From contig JAGRLX010000230.1 of assembly GCA_020441605.1 (NCBI GenBank), positions 1-7,954 of the forward strand: DNA of 7,954 nucleotides, read 5' to 3'. Made by a program: the position numbers and the translations under genes. The notes beneath the pieces are model-generated. The model searched no databases and had not been told where the DNA came from. It worked only from the letters and a program-made list of their open reading frames with translations. This document shows, piece by piece, positions 1 through 6,970 of the stretch. The DNA comes from Alphaproteobacteria bacterium (GTDB lineage: Bacteria > Pseudomonadota > Alphaproteobacteria > Rhizobiales > Aestuariivirgaceae). Position 1 is the stretch's first letter; every line of letters starts with the position of its first letter.

Positions 1-126
1 CTCGAGGTCGTCGAGGCGGGCCAGGCTGCGGCGGCGAGCGAGGGCCTTGCGCAGGCGGGTGGCGAGGGCCGAAAGGGAAGCGCGGGCGGGGCGGGATGCG
101 CGGGGCATCTCGGTGCAGTCGGACAT
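1..126 (-). CDS. DUF1127-like small basic protein, N-terminal part (runs off the left edge)
   Basis: An open frame of 42 codons starts with ATG at 126 and continues without a stop to the window edge, so the 3' end is missing. A ribosome binding site CGGAG (complement of 134-138) lies 7 nt before the ATG, which supports the start. The product begins MSDCTEMPRASR, is rich in Arg and Ala, and then reads LRKALARRRSLARLDDLE. The run of arginines followed by L-A-R-L-D-D resembles the start of the DUF1127 (YjiS-like) domain, which normally continues into a D-I-G-L motif that would lie just outside the window. Proteins of this family are about 45-80 residues long. Some in alphaproteobacteria act in RNA metabolism or phosphate-related regulation, but no function can be assigned here. 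The gene is transcribed divergently from pyrH. Family membership is moderately sure because the most diagnostic half is not visible. Confidence 0.55.
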   Translation of the reverse strand, partial: MSDCTEMPRASRPARASLSALATRLRKALARRRSLARLDDLE

Positions 127-177
127 GGGAAAACTCCGGGGATCGTGGTGTGGGGAGGCGTGTAGGCGGGGACGGGG

Positions 178-194
178 GTGATTGCTGTGATTGC
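178..194. repeat. Tandem 8-bp direct repeat GTGATTGC-T-GTGATTGC
   Basis: GTGATTGC occurs at 178-185 and again at 187-194, giving a 9-bp period. It sits between the two divergent genes and could be a protein binding site. Only the repeat itself is seen; the role is inferred. Confidence 0.5.
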
Positions 195-202
195 CGTCAC
201 GC

Positions 203-214
203 CTGCCGCGGCAG
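203..214. repeat. 12-bp perfect palindrome CTGCCGCGGCAG
   Basis: Two 6-bp arms meet with no spacer. It lies 88 bp before the pyrH start in the divergent promoter region, so an operator is possible. In a GC-rich genome a palindrome of this kind may be chance. There is no following T-run, so a terminator is unlikely. Confidence 0.4.
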
Positions 215-302
215 CCGTTAAAACTCCCTTAAGACGAATCATCGAGCCCACGTCTAGATTGGGCCGCAATCGCGGGCGAAGATCTCAGGCACGGCGGCAT
301 TC

Positions 303-1022
303 ATGGACAAATCCCGGTACAAACGCATACTCCTCAAGGTCTCTGGCGAGGTGCTGATGGGCAGCCAGCCCTTCGGCATCGACCTCGAAACCGTGGGGCG
401 GGTCGCCGACGAGATCATTACAGTGGCGAAAGGCGGCACCGAGATCGCGCTGGTGATCGGCGGCGGCAATATCTTCAGGGGACTTGCCGGGGCCGCCAAG
501 GGCATGGACCGGGTGTCGGCCGATCACATGGGGATCATGGCGACGGTCATGAACGCTCTGGCCATGCAGGGTGTGCTCAATGCCAAGGGGGCCGATGCAC
601 GGGTACTGTCGGCCATCGCCATGCCGACCGTGTGCGAAATCTATTCGCCGGCCAAGGGGCGGCACCACCTGGCCCAGGGCCGGATCGTGATCTGCGCGGC
701 GGGCACCGGGCTTCCGTTTTTCACCACCGACACCGGAGCGGCGCTGCGGGCGGCGGAACTGCAGTGCGACGCGCTGCTCAAGGGTACCAGCGTGGACGGC
801 GTCTATTCCGCCGACCCCAAGAAGGACCCTGCGGCACAGCGTTTCGAGAACATAACCTTTACCGAGATCCTCGGCCGCGACCTCCGGATCATGGATCCGG
901 CGGCCATCGCCCTTGCGCGGGACAACGGGATTCCGGTAGTGGTGTTCTCCATTCGCAAGGCCGGTGCCGTCGGCGAAGTGCTGACCGGCACCGGCAGGTT
1001 CACCACTGTCACGAAGGACTGA
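303..1022 (+). CDS. pyrH: Uridylate kinase (UMP kinase)
   Basis: PyrH phosphorylates UMP to UDP with ATP in cytoplasmic pyrimidine synthesis. It is a hexamer of the amino-acid-kinase fold, unrelated to eukaryotic UMP/CMP kinase. The 239-residue product has the family's usual length. Visible motifs are the N-terminal KVSGE loop (residues 12-16), the glycine-rich GGGN (53-56), the UMP-binding segment [17 protein letters not shown] (72-88), [12 protein letters not shown] (134-145), the [13 protein letters not shown] segment (164-176) and [19 protein letters not shown] (197-215). In most proteobacterial enzymes the fourth motif is GTGNPFFTTD; here Asn is replaced by Leu at residue 137, as in some actinobacterial enzymes. 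The ATG at 303 gives the standard N terminus, although the ribosome binding site is weak. It is the first gene of a run with frr, uppS and cdsA. The usual upstream neighbour tsf is absent. Confidence 0.97.
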   Translation: MDKSRYKRILLKVSGEVLMGSQPFGIDLETVGRVADEIITVAKGGTEIALVIGGGNIFRGLAGAAKGMDRVSADHMGIMATVMNALAMQGVLNAKGADARVLSAIAMPTVCEIYSPAKGRHHLAQGRIVICAAGTGLPFFTTDTGAALRAAELQCDALLKGTSVDGVYSADPKKDPAAQRFENITFTEILGRDLRIMDPAAIALARDNGIPVVVFSIRKAGAVGEVLTGTGRFTTVTKD

Positions 1023-1026
1023 TCCC

Positions 1027-1593
1027 ATGGCCCAGCCCGCTCCCTACGATGCCGCAGACCTCAAGCGCCGCATGCATGGCGCGGTAGATGCCCTTAAGCA
1101 CGATTTTGGCGGTTTGCGCACCGGCCGCGCTTCGGCAACGCTGCTGGAACCGATCCATGTCGATGCCTATGGTGCCAACATGCCGCTGAACCAGGTCGCC
1201 TCGGTCACCGTTCCGGAACCGCGTCTCTTGCAGATCAATGTCTGGGACCGCGGACTGGTCATTGCGGTCGAAAAGGCAATTCGCGCCTCGAATCTCGGGC
1301 TCAACCCGCAGACGGAGGGCCAAGTCATCCGGCTGCGCATGCCCGATCTCACCCAGGACCGCCGCAAGGAACTGGTAAAGGTTGCCCATCAATATACCGA
1401 AAAGGCGCGGGTTGCGGTGCGCAACGTGCGGCGCGACGGAATGGATCAGCTCAAGGCGCTCGAGAAGGAGCATCTCATGAGCGAGGATGAGCACAAGAAG
1501 AAGGCGGAAGACGTTCAGAAGATGACCGATGATACGATCAAGGAGATTGACGCGGCCTTGAAGCACAAGGAAGCCGAGATCATGCAGGTCTGA
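1027..1593 (+). CDS. frr: Ribosome recycling factor
   Basis: Frr acts with EF-G to split the post-termination ribosome and release mRNA and tRNA. The 188-residue length is typical (about 185). The N-terminal helix (residues 8-30) leads into [20 protein letters not shown], the start of the hinge and domain II. Further family hallmarks are the core around 60-110 ([44 protein letters not shown]), [11 protein letters not shown] in the long helical domain, and the charged helical C terminus. The ATG lies 4 nt after the pyrH stop. A good ribosome binding site, GAAGGA at 1013-1018 inside the end of pyrH, is 8 nt before it. The pyrH-frr pair is conserved across bacteria. Confidence 0.97.
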   Translation: MAQPAPYDAADLKRRMHGAVDALKHDFGGLRTGRASATLLEPIHVDAYGANMPLNQVASVTVPEPRLLQINVWDRGLVIAVEKAIRASNLGLNPQTEGQVIRLRMPDLTQDRRKELVKVAHQYTEKARVAVRNVRRDGMDQLKALEKEHLMSEDEHKKKAEDVQKMTDDTIKEIDAALKHKEAEIMQV

Positions 1594-1609
1594 GCACGGC
1601 TGCCATTCG

Positions 1610-2344
1610 ATGTCGACACCCGATCGAAAGACTTGCCCGCCGCGTCACGTAGCCATCGTCATGGATGGCAACGGCCGCTGGGCCGCGCAGCGCGGCATGC
1701 CGCGGGCCGCAGGCCACAAGCAGGGCGTGGAGGCCGTGCGCCGGGCCGTGCGGGCGGCTGCCGACCTGGGCGTCGAATACCTTACAATCTATTCCTTCAG
1801 TGCCGAAAACTGGTCACGGCCTCCGGCGGAAGTGGCCTTCCTGCTCGACCTCCTCAAGCGTTTCATTCGCACCGATGTGGCGGAACTTCATCGCGCGGGC
1901 GTCCGGATAACCATAATTGGAGAGCGGGACGGCCTCGATCCCGGGATCGTCGCGATGCTCGAAGAGGCCGAGGCCCTGACGCGGGAGAACACCAGGCTCA
2001 AACTTCTGGTCGCGTTCAATTACGGCAGTCGGCAAGAGATTACTCGAGCAACCCGGATCATTGCCCGGAAAGTTGCCGACGGCAAGATCGATCCTGACGA
2101 TATTACGCCTGCAGTTCTGGCCAACCATCTGCATACCGGCGGCATGCCCGACCCCGATCTTTTGATCCGGACCGGTGGCGAGCAGCGGCTCTCCAATTAT
2201 CTTCTATGGCAGTGCGCATACACGGAATTCGTGTTCCTGCCGGAATACTGGCCGGATTTCTCGGCCGAATCCTTCGAGCGAGCCATTGCCGAATTTCACG
2301 CCCGTGACCGGCGTTTCGGCGGCCTCAAGGCGCAGACCGCCTGA
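1610..2344 (+). CDS. uppS: Undecaprenyl diphosphate synthase (cis-prenyltransferase)
   Basis: UppS condenses farnesyl diphosphate with eight isopentenyl diphosphates to make C55 undecaprenyl diphosphate, the carrier for peptidoglycan and other surface glycans. The protein has 244 residues, a normal length. All cis-prenyltransferase motifs are present: the catalytic Asp19 in MDGNGRWA (18-25), His36, FSAENWSRP (63-71), and the C-terminal [15 protein letters not shown] block (187-201) followed by AYTE with Glu206. The gene begins 16 bp after the frr stop with no strong ribosome binding site, which suggests reliance on read-through translation from the operon. Its stop overlaps the cdsA start by one base. 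Confidence 0.97.
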   Translation: MSTPDRKTCPPRHVAIVMDGNGRWAAQRGMPRAAGHKQGVEAVRRAVRAAADLGVEYLTIYSFSAENWSRPPAEVAFLLDLLKRFIRTDVAELHRAGVRITIIGERDGLDPGIVAMLEEAEALTRENTRLKLLVAFNYGSRQEITRATRIIARKVADGKIDPDDITPAVLANHLHTGGMPDPDLLIRTGGEQRLSNYLLWQCAYTEFVFLPEYWPDFSAESFERAIAEFHARDRRFGGLKAQTA

Positions 2345-3192
2345 TGGAAACCCAGGTGGCGGCCTCATCGTCCAAGTGGGCTGATCTTGGCGTGCGCCTG
2401 ACTTCGGCTGCAGTCATGATCCCCGCGGTGATTGCAGATGTGTGGGTGGGAGGTATCTGGTTCCATCTGTTTGTGGCCCTTCTCGCTGTACTCATGGCCA
2501 ATGAATGGGTGAACATCTGCCATGATCAGGACCAGCCTCAACTGGCGTTCCATGCCGGTGCTGCCATGGCGGGGGCGTTGTTGCCACTCAATGTGGGTAT
2601 CGGCGGCAGCCTGATCGCCATAGCCGTTCTGTGGCTCCTGTCGGGAGGGCTCGCATATTTCCGAAAGCCGGATGGCGCGTTGTGGCGCTATCTCGGTGTG
2701 CCCTATGTCAGTCTACCGGCCATTGCGCTTGTGCTCATCCGCAATGATGCGGCGTTTGGGATACAGGCCATCGTCTGGCTTATGGTGACGGTCTGGTCGG
2801 CAGACAGTCTTGCCTATTTCGCCGGCCGGATCATTGGCGGGCCGAAGCTTGCGCCGGTGCTGTCTCCAAAAAAGACATGGGCGGGTCTCGGTGGTGCCAT
2901 GGCCGGCAGCGCATTGGCTTCGGCCGTCTTCGCGTTCGTGGTTGGCCTTTCGGGCCTTGCGTTCTTGATCGTGATCGCGGCTGCCCTGGCCGTTGTTGAA
3001 CAGGCCGGCGATCTGTTTAAATCGGCGATGAAGCGACACTACGGCGTGAAGGACTCCGGGCGGCTCATACCGGGACACGGCGGGGTAATAGATCGGGTGG
3101 ATGGTCTGGTGGCCGTCGCCAGTGTTGCCGCGCTCATCGGGTTGCTCCGCGGTGGCATGAACGCCACGGGTGTCGGCATTCTGATCTGGTAA
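2344..3192 (+). CDS. cdsA: Phosphatidate cytidylyltransferase (CDP-diacylglycerol synthase)
   Basis: CdsA converts phosphatidic acid and CTP to CDP-diacylglycerol in the inner membrane, the precursor of all phospholipids. The 282-residue product is strongly hydrophobic, with several membrane segments (roughly residues 16-34, 36-54, 70-103, 118-132, 140-160, 183-200, 204-222 and 253-270). The family signature is intact at residues 227-253: S227, K230-R231, K236-D237, P243, H245-G246-G247, D250-R251 and D253. SPKKTWAG (174-181) is a second conserved block. The ATG overlaps the uppS TGA (ATGA-type junction at 2342-2346), so translation is probably coupled. After it the tight spacing ends with a 158-bp gap; the dxr gene commonly placed next in alphaproteobacteria is absent. 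Confidence 0.96.
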   Translation: METQVAASSSKWADLGVRLTSAAVMIPAVIADVWVGGIWFHLFVALLAVLMANEWVNICHDQDQPQLAFHAGAAMAGALLPLNVGIGGSLIAIAVLWLLSGGLAYFRKPDGALWRYLGVPYVSLPAIALVLIRNDAAFGIQAIVWLMVTVWSADSLAYFAGRIIGGPKLAPVLSPKKTWAGLGGAMAGSALASAVFAFVVGLSGLAFLIVIAAALAVVEQAGDLFKSAMKRHYGVKDSGRLIPGHGGVIDRVDGLVAVASVAALIGLLRGGMNATGVGILIW

Positions 3193-3264
3193 CCATATTC
3201 AGCCGAAATATTGTCGCATTGACCAGTTCTTGTGGTTAAAATTTCGTAAAATTCGGCTCGTGTC

Positions 3265-3279
3265 TGGCACAAGCCTTGC
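3265..3279 (+). promoter_or_regulatory. Candidate sigma-54 (RpoN) -24/-12 promoter for rseP
   Basis: The sequence reads TGGCAC (3265-3270), five bases, then TTGC (3276-3279). This matches the full TGGCAC-N5-TTGC core, with the invariant GG and GC pairs 12 nt apart as required. The preceding base is a pyrimidine, also as in the consensus. It points towards rseP and would start transcription near 3290, leaving a leader of about 60 nt. An AT-rich stretch lies just upstream, but no clear IHF site or activator site was recognised. The match is seen directly; its use is inferred. Confidence 0.5.
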
Positions 3280-3316
3280 GGGGAGCAGGATGTGCTTACG
3301 GAATATGGAGCAGGTG

Positions 3317-3333
3317 CGTCCGACTGTCGGACG
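3317..3333. repeat. 17-bp palindrome in the rseP leader
   Basis: CGTCCGAC and GTCGGACG are perfect 8-bp inverted arms around a single central T. As DNA this is a good dimeric operator shape. As RNA it would form a 7-bp GC-rich stem with a CTG loop ending 5 nt before the ribosome binding site. It lies downstream of the sigma-54-like promoter, so a repressor site or a translation-modulating hairpin are both possible. Confidence 0.6.
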
Positions 3334-3338
3334 GACGA

Positions 3339-3345
3339 TAAGGAG
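3339..3345 (+). promoter_or_regulatory. Ribosome binding site TAAGGAG deciding the rseP start
   Basis: TAAGGAG is a near-perfect Shine-Dalgarno sequence, 5 nt before the ATG at 3351. The in-frame GTG at 3345 overlaps it and therefore cannot be the start. Confidence 0.8.
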
Positions 3346-3350
3346 TGGTT

Positions 3351-4499
3351 ATGGACTTGTTGAGTGTTCTGCATCTGCCCATCACGACGGCCCTGTTTTA
3401 TGCCGTTCCATTCCTGGCTGCGCTCATGGTCATCGTTTTCGTTCACGAGTATGGCCACTTCATCGTTGCCCGCTGGTGTGGCGTGACGATTGAGGCCTTT
3501 TCGATCGGCTTCGGGAAGGAAATTGCTGGATGGCATGACAAGAAGGGAACACGGTGGAAGCTGAGCTGGATCCCCCTGGGCGGTTACGTCAAGTTCCGCG
3601 GTGACGCTAACGCTGCGAGCATGCCCGGTGTCGCGGTGGACAGCGAGACCGACCTGGATCCCGGCAATTTCCATGGCAAAGCCGTCTGGCAGCGGGCTGC
3701 TGTCGTCGTTGCAGGCCCGTTAGCCAATTTTATACTTGCGATTGCGATCTTCGCTGCGGCCTTCGCTCTGGTCGGTGTTCCCGTGACCGAACCCAGGGTG
3801 GACGAAGTAATGGCGGGAAGTGCGGCTGATAACGCTGGCATGCAGAAGGGGGATCTGGTGGTCTCGATAGACGGCAAGGCCATCGCGAGCTTTGCCGAAC
3901 TGCAGCAGGCGATCTTTACCAGGCCGGGAGAAACCATGAAGATCGTGGTGAATCGTGGAGGGACGGAACTGGTGCTTACGGCTGTGCCGGATCTGCGCGA
4001 AGAGCCCGATGGCTTCGGCGGCAAGGTGCGGATCGGGCTCTTGGGCGTTCGGCATAATGCCGAGAGTGATACCCGCTTTGAAACCTATGGGCCGGTCGAG
4101 TCGATCGAAAAAGGCGTGGAAAGAACGTGGTTCATCGTTGCCACGACCTTCAAATATCTCGGGAAACTCATAACAGGGCGGGAAAGCGCCGATCAGTTGG
4201 GCGGACCCATCGCGATGGCCAAGGCAGCCGGCGATGCAGCCGCCAATGGAGTTTTCCAATTCATTTCGGTGGTTGCGTTTTTGTCAGTCAGTATAGGACT
4301 CATTAACCTTTTCCCAATCCCTATGTTGGATGGTGGCCATCTAGTTTATTACGCCATCGAAGCTGTTCGCGGAAAACCACTGGGGCCATTGGCGCAGGAA
4401 TGGGGATTTCGGATCGGTTTCTCGCTGGTGATTATGCTGATGCTGGTGGGAACGTGGAACGACGTGGTGCGACTCTTTACGATGGCTTTCGGGGGGTAG
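3351..4499 (+). CDS. rseP: RseP/MmpA-type site-2 zinc metalloprotease
   Basis: This inner-membrane protease cuts substrates within or next to the bilayer during regulated proteolysis. E. coli RseP cleaves the anti-sigma factor RseA, and Caulobacter MmpA degrades the PodJ remnant; the substrate here is unknown. The 382-residue product has the zinc motif HEYGH at residues 32-36 (His32, Glu33, His36) in the first membrane segment. A hydrophobic segment follows at about 115-145, then one PDZ domain at about 148-215. The third zinc ligand lies in NLFPIPMLDGGH (319-330, Asp327), and a final membrane segment spans about 353-368. A single PDZ domain is usual for alphaproteobacteria, whereas E. coli has two. 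The ATG at 3351 is chosen over GTG 3345 because of the ribosome binding site. bamA follows after 107 bp, a conserved pairing. Confidence 0.95.
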   Translation: MDLLSVLHLPITTALFYAVPFLAALMVIVFVHEYGHFIVARWCGVTIEAFSIGFGKEIAGWHDKKGTRWKLSWIPLGGYVKFRGDANAASMPGVAVDSETDLDPGNFHGKAVWQRAAVVVAGPLANFILAIAIFAAAFALVGVPVTEPRVDEVMAGSAADNAGMQKGDLVVSIDGKAIASFAELQQAIFTRPGETMKIVVNRGGTELVLTAVPDLREEPDGFGGKVRIGLLGVRHNAESDTRFETYGPVESIEKGVERTWFIVATTFKYLGKLITGRESADQLGGPIAMAKAAGDAAANGVFQFISVVAFLSVSIGLINLFPIPMLDGGHLVYYAIEAVRGKPLGPLAQEWGFRIGFSLVIMLMLVGTWNDVVRLFTMAFGG

Positions 4500-4606
4500 G
4501 GGCCCGAGCCAAAGTTTCATTTGCAATCAAGGGCGAAGTAGCTAAAACGGCGCAAGGTGACAGGGACTCGCTGGGGACGGCTCGCGAAGGGAAGAGTGGC
4601 CTTTTG
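4500..4606 (+). promoter_or_regulatory. rseP-bamA spacer with a weak candidate promoter
   Basis: This 107-bp non-coding stretch holds TTGCAA (4521-4526) and TAAAAC (4543-4548) with a 16-nt spacer, a weak sigma-70-like pair. A purine-rich ribosome binding site (GAAGGGAAGAG, 4586-4596) precedes bamA by 10 nt. bamA may be co-transcribed with rseP and also have its own promoter. Confidence 0.25.
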
Positions 4607-6970
4607 ATGAACTATCGGTTTGTTATCGTTGCGCTGCTGGCGTTCGTTTTTGCAGCCGTGACGCCCGTTGTGGCACCGGGATCCTTTTGCACGCCCGCAA
4701 TCGCTCAATCAATTTCTCGGATCCTCATCGAAGGAAACCAGCGGGTCGAGGCAGAAACGATCCTGTCCTATCTTAAACTCGAGTCCGGCGACCAGTTCGA
4801 TGCAGAACGCGCGGATATTTCGGTCAAGTCGCTGTTCCAGACCGGTTTGTTCGCAGACGTCCAGATCTTCATGCGCGGTTCGCAGCTGGTCGTACGTGTG
4901 GAAGAGAACCCAATGATCAATCGGGTGAACTTCGAAGGCAATCGCGAGGTCAAGGACAAGGACCTTGCGAAGGAGGTCGAGCTCCGCGAGCGCATGATGT
5001 TTACCCGGGCACGGGTCGTGGCGGATGTCAATCGGGTCATCGCTGTCTACCGCCGGAGCGGCTACTATTCGGTCAAGGTTTCCCCAAAGATCATCCGGCT
5101 CCCACAAAATCGCGTCGATCTCGTGTTCGAAATCGACGAAGGTGGCGAGACAACCGTTGGTTCGATTGATTTCGTAGGCAACTCCGCTTTTGACGATAGT
5201 GATTTGAGAAGCGTGGTTGGAACGCAAGAGCATCGCTGGTGGAAGTTCTTCGCGCGCAACGACAAGTACGATGAAGACCGCCTTGCATACGACAAGGAGC
5301 TCTTGCGCCGCTACTATCTGAAGAACGGGTTTGCCGACATTCGCGTTGTTTCGGCTGATGCGGAACTGACTCCTGACGGGGAGCACTTCAATATCACCTT
5401 CACTGTCGAGGAGGGGCCGCGCTATTCGGTCGCCGACGTCGCCGTGAATGTTGGTGATGCGGAACTTGAGCCGGGTGCGCTGACCAAGTCGGTCAAGACT
5501 GGGGTTGGTGACTATTACGATGCTGGCAAGGTCGACAAGACCGTCGAGAACTTGACGCTCGAGGCTTCCCGACAAGGATTCGTATTTGCCAAAGTCAATC
5601 CCCAGATCGAGCGGAATGAGGGCCAGAACAGCCTTAATATCACCTACAATATCGTCGAAGGGCCGCGGACCTACATCGAGCGTATCGATATCGTCGGCAA
5701 CTACCGCACCGAAGACGAAGTCATTCGCCGTGAGTTGCGCTTGTATGAAGGCGATGCTTTCAACCGTGTTTTGGTCGACCGCGCTCGGCGCCGCCTGACG
5801 GCCCTGGACTATTTCGAAAAGATCGAATTCCAGGAGGAGCCCGGCTCAGCGCCAGACAAAATCAACCTGATCGTTGCTTTGCAGGAGAAATCCACCGGTT
5901 CCATCAATTTTTCGGTCGGCTATTCGTCGGTCGAATATGTCGTCGGTTCGGTGTCGCTGGAAGAGCGCAACTTCCTGGGCAAAGGATATGACGTTAGGAT
6001 TAATACGTCTCTGAGCTTCAAGCGCCAGAACGTAGATTTCAGCTTCACCAACCCCTACTTCATGGGGCTTCCCATATCTGCGGGCTTCGACCTCTTTGCC
6101 ACCAAGACCAATAACCAGGATGTATCTTCCTACGACAGCAAACAGATCGGCGGTGCACTCCGGACTGGGTTCCGGCTCGATGAGTATTCGAGCCTGTCGC
6201 TCTCCTATGGGCTCGCCTGGCGCGAAGTAAAGGGTATCGACCCGGCATCGGCTTCGCCGGCCGTGATTGACATGCAGGGGAGCAGCCTCAAGTCGGCAAT
6301 AACGACGGGCTATACGTGGGACAATCTCGACAGTCCCGTGCGTCCCACCAATGGTTTCCGTGGGCAGTTGATTGGCGAAGTTGCCGGTTTGGGTGGCGAT
6401 GTCTACTATGGAAGCGTAGAAGCTCACGGATGGTATTTCATTCCGATCTATGAAGAAACCGTGGTGCTGAAGCTAGAAGGCAATGCAGGCCACATTCAGT
6501 CCCTGAATAGCGATAACGTTCCTTTGCAAGACCGTTTCTTCAAGGGTGCCGACACGTTCCGTGGCTTCATGCGGTCTGGCGTGGGGCCACGGCAGATCAA
6601 CAACGCGGGCGGTACCGATTCGATTGGTGGCACGACCTATGCCATTGGTACGGTCGAGCTCAATTTCCCGCTCGGACTTCCCGAGGAATGGGGCATCGAG
6701 GGGGCGATCTTCTCCGACTTCGGTACAGTGTTCGGGGCACCGGAAAATACTGTCGCGGAAGCCTTTGGCAGTACGTGTGATAATGGCGACGCGGACTTGC
6801 TCGACACCTGTAAGGTATTCGACACGATGGCATTCCGGGCATCGATTGGTGCCGGTCTGATCTGGCAGTCGCCATTTGGTCCATTGCGTTTCGAGGCTGC
6901 CTATCCGCTGATGAAGGCCGACTATGACAAGACCGAGTGGTTTAGGTTCTCGATCGGGACACGTTTCTAG
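4607..6970 (+). CDS. bamA: Outer-membrane protein assembly factor BamA (Omp85)
   Basis: BamA is the core of the BAM complex that folds and inserts beta-barrel proteins into the outer membrane. The frame is open 69 codons further upstream inside rseP, but the ATG at 4607 gives a proper signal peptide: a hydrophobic core at residues 5-23 and a likely cleavage after A-I-A (31-33). The mature part has five POTRA domains, at about 35-102, 103-181, 182-272, 273-354 and 355-431; several begin with the typical I-x-x-x-G-N pattern. A 16-strand barrel domain follows to residue 787. FRGF (651-654) matches the conserved VRGF/Y lid motif of extracellular loop 6, and the chain ends in Phe within WFRFSIGTRF, the beta-signal. 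The only two cysteines in the mature protein are Cys724 and Cys735, in a later barrel loop, suggesting a disulfide. lpxD, the usual next gene, is missing. Confidence 0.97.
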   Translation: MNYRFVIVALLAFVFAAVTPVVAPGSFCTPAIAQSISRILIEGNQRVEAETILSYLKLESGDQFDAERADISVKSLFQTGLFADVQIFMRGSQLVVRVEENPMINRVNFEGNREVKDKDLAKEVELRERMMFTRARVVADVNRVIAVYRRSGYYSVKVSPKIIRLPQNRVDLVFEIDEGGETTVGSIDFVGNSAFDDSDLRSVVGTQEHRWWKFFARNDKYDEDRLAYDKELLRRYYLKNGFADIRVVSADAELTPDGEHFNITFTVEEGPRYSVADVAVNVGDAELEPGALTKSVKTGVGDYYDAGKVDKTVENLTLEASRQGFVFAKVNPQIERNEGQNSLNITYNIVEGPRTYIERIDIVGNYRTEDEVIRRELRLYEGDAFNRVLVDRARRRLTALDYFEKIEFQEEPGSAPDKINLIVALQEKSTGSINFSVGYSSVEYVVGSVSLEERNFLGKGYDVRINTSLSFKRQNVDFSFTNPYFMGLPISAGFDLFATKTNNQDVSSYDSKQIGGALRTGFRLDEYSSLSLSYGLAWREVKGIDPASASPAVIDMQGSSLKSAITTGYTWDNLDSPVRPTNGFRGQLIGEVAGLGGDVYYGSVEAHGWYFIPIYEETVVLKLEGNAGHIQSLNSDNVPLQDRFFKGADTFRGFMRSGVGPRQINNAGGTDSIGGTTYAIGTVELNFPLGLPEEWGIEGAIFSDFGTVFGAPENTVAEAFGSTCDNGDADLLDTCKVFDTMAFRASIGAGLIWQSPFGPLRFEAAYPLMKADYDKTEWFRFSIGTRF

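Larger units (their letters stand above)
127..302. promoter_or_regulatory. Divergent intergenic region between the DUF1127-like gene and pyrH
   Basis: This interval must hold the promoters for both divergent genes. For pyrH, a weak sigma-70-like pair is visible: TTAAGA (229-234) with TCTAGA (253-258, 18-nt spacer) or TAGATT (255-260, 20-nt spacer). Neither is close to consensus. It also holds a tandem 8-bp repeat (178-194) and a 12-bp palindrome (203-214), listed separately, which could be regulator sites. No clear promoter was recognised for the leftward gene. The ribosome binding site before pyrH is weak (GGCGG near 293-297). Confidence 0.4.
3193..3350 (+). promoter_or_regulatory. Regulatory interval upstream of rseP
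   Basis: This 158-bp gap separates the pyrH-cdsA run from rseP-bamA. It holds an AT-rich stretch (3236-3253), a sigma-54-type promoter match (3265-3279), a 17-bp palindrome (3317-3333) and a strong ribosome binding site (3339-3345). There are also two pairs of separated inverted repeats: AGCCGAA (3201-3207) with TTCGGCT (3252-3258), and CCATATTC (3193-3200) with GAATATGG (3301-3308). A TTGACC hexamer (3219-3224) has no good -10 partner at normal spacing. No terminator with a T-run follows cdsA, so read-through from upstream is possible. Confidence 0.5.

Noticed and set aside
285..1028. A 247-codon open frame on the - strand across pyrH
   Set aside because: It is the antisense shadow of a confidently identified pyrH. 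Its product is rich in His, Arg and Gly with no recognisable domain, as expected from GC-rich codon bias.
3211..3252. Possible sigma-70 promoter using TTGACC (3219-3224) upstream of rseP
   Set aside because: The nearest A/T-rich -10 candidates are 11 or 22 nt away, outside the normal 16-19 nt spacing.
3039..3674. A 211-codon - strand frame spanning the cdsA-rseP gap
   Set aside because: It overlaps both conserved genes antisense and crosses the regulatory interval. Its product resembles no family I recognise.
4400..4606. Upstream extension of bamA by 69 codons overlapping rseP
   Set aside because: The extension would place the clear signal peptide internally. The ATG at 4607 gives a normal exported BamA precursor.
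4669..4691. A second TGGCAC followed by TTGC inside bamA, resembling a sigma-54 site
   Set aside because: The spacing between the two elements is far too long, and it lies within the signal-peptide coding region.
4709..5575. A 288-codon open frame on the - strand inside bamA
   Set aside because: It lies wholly antisense to the POTRA region of bamA. It has no recognised motif and no ribosome binding site that stands out.
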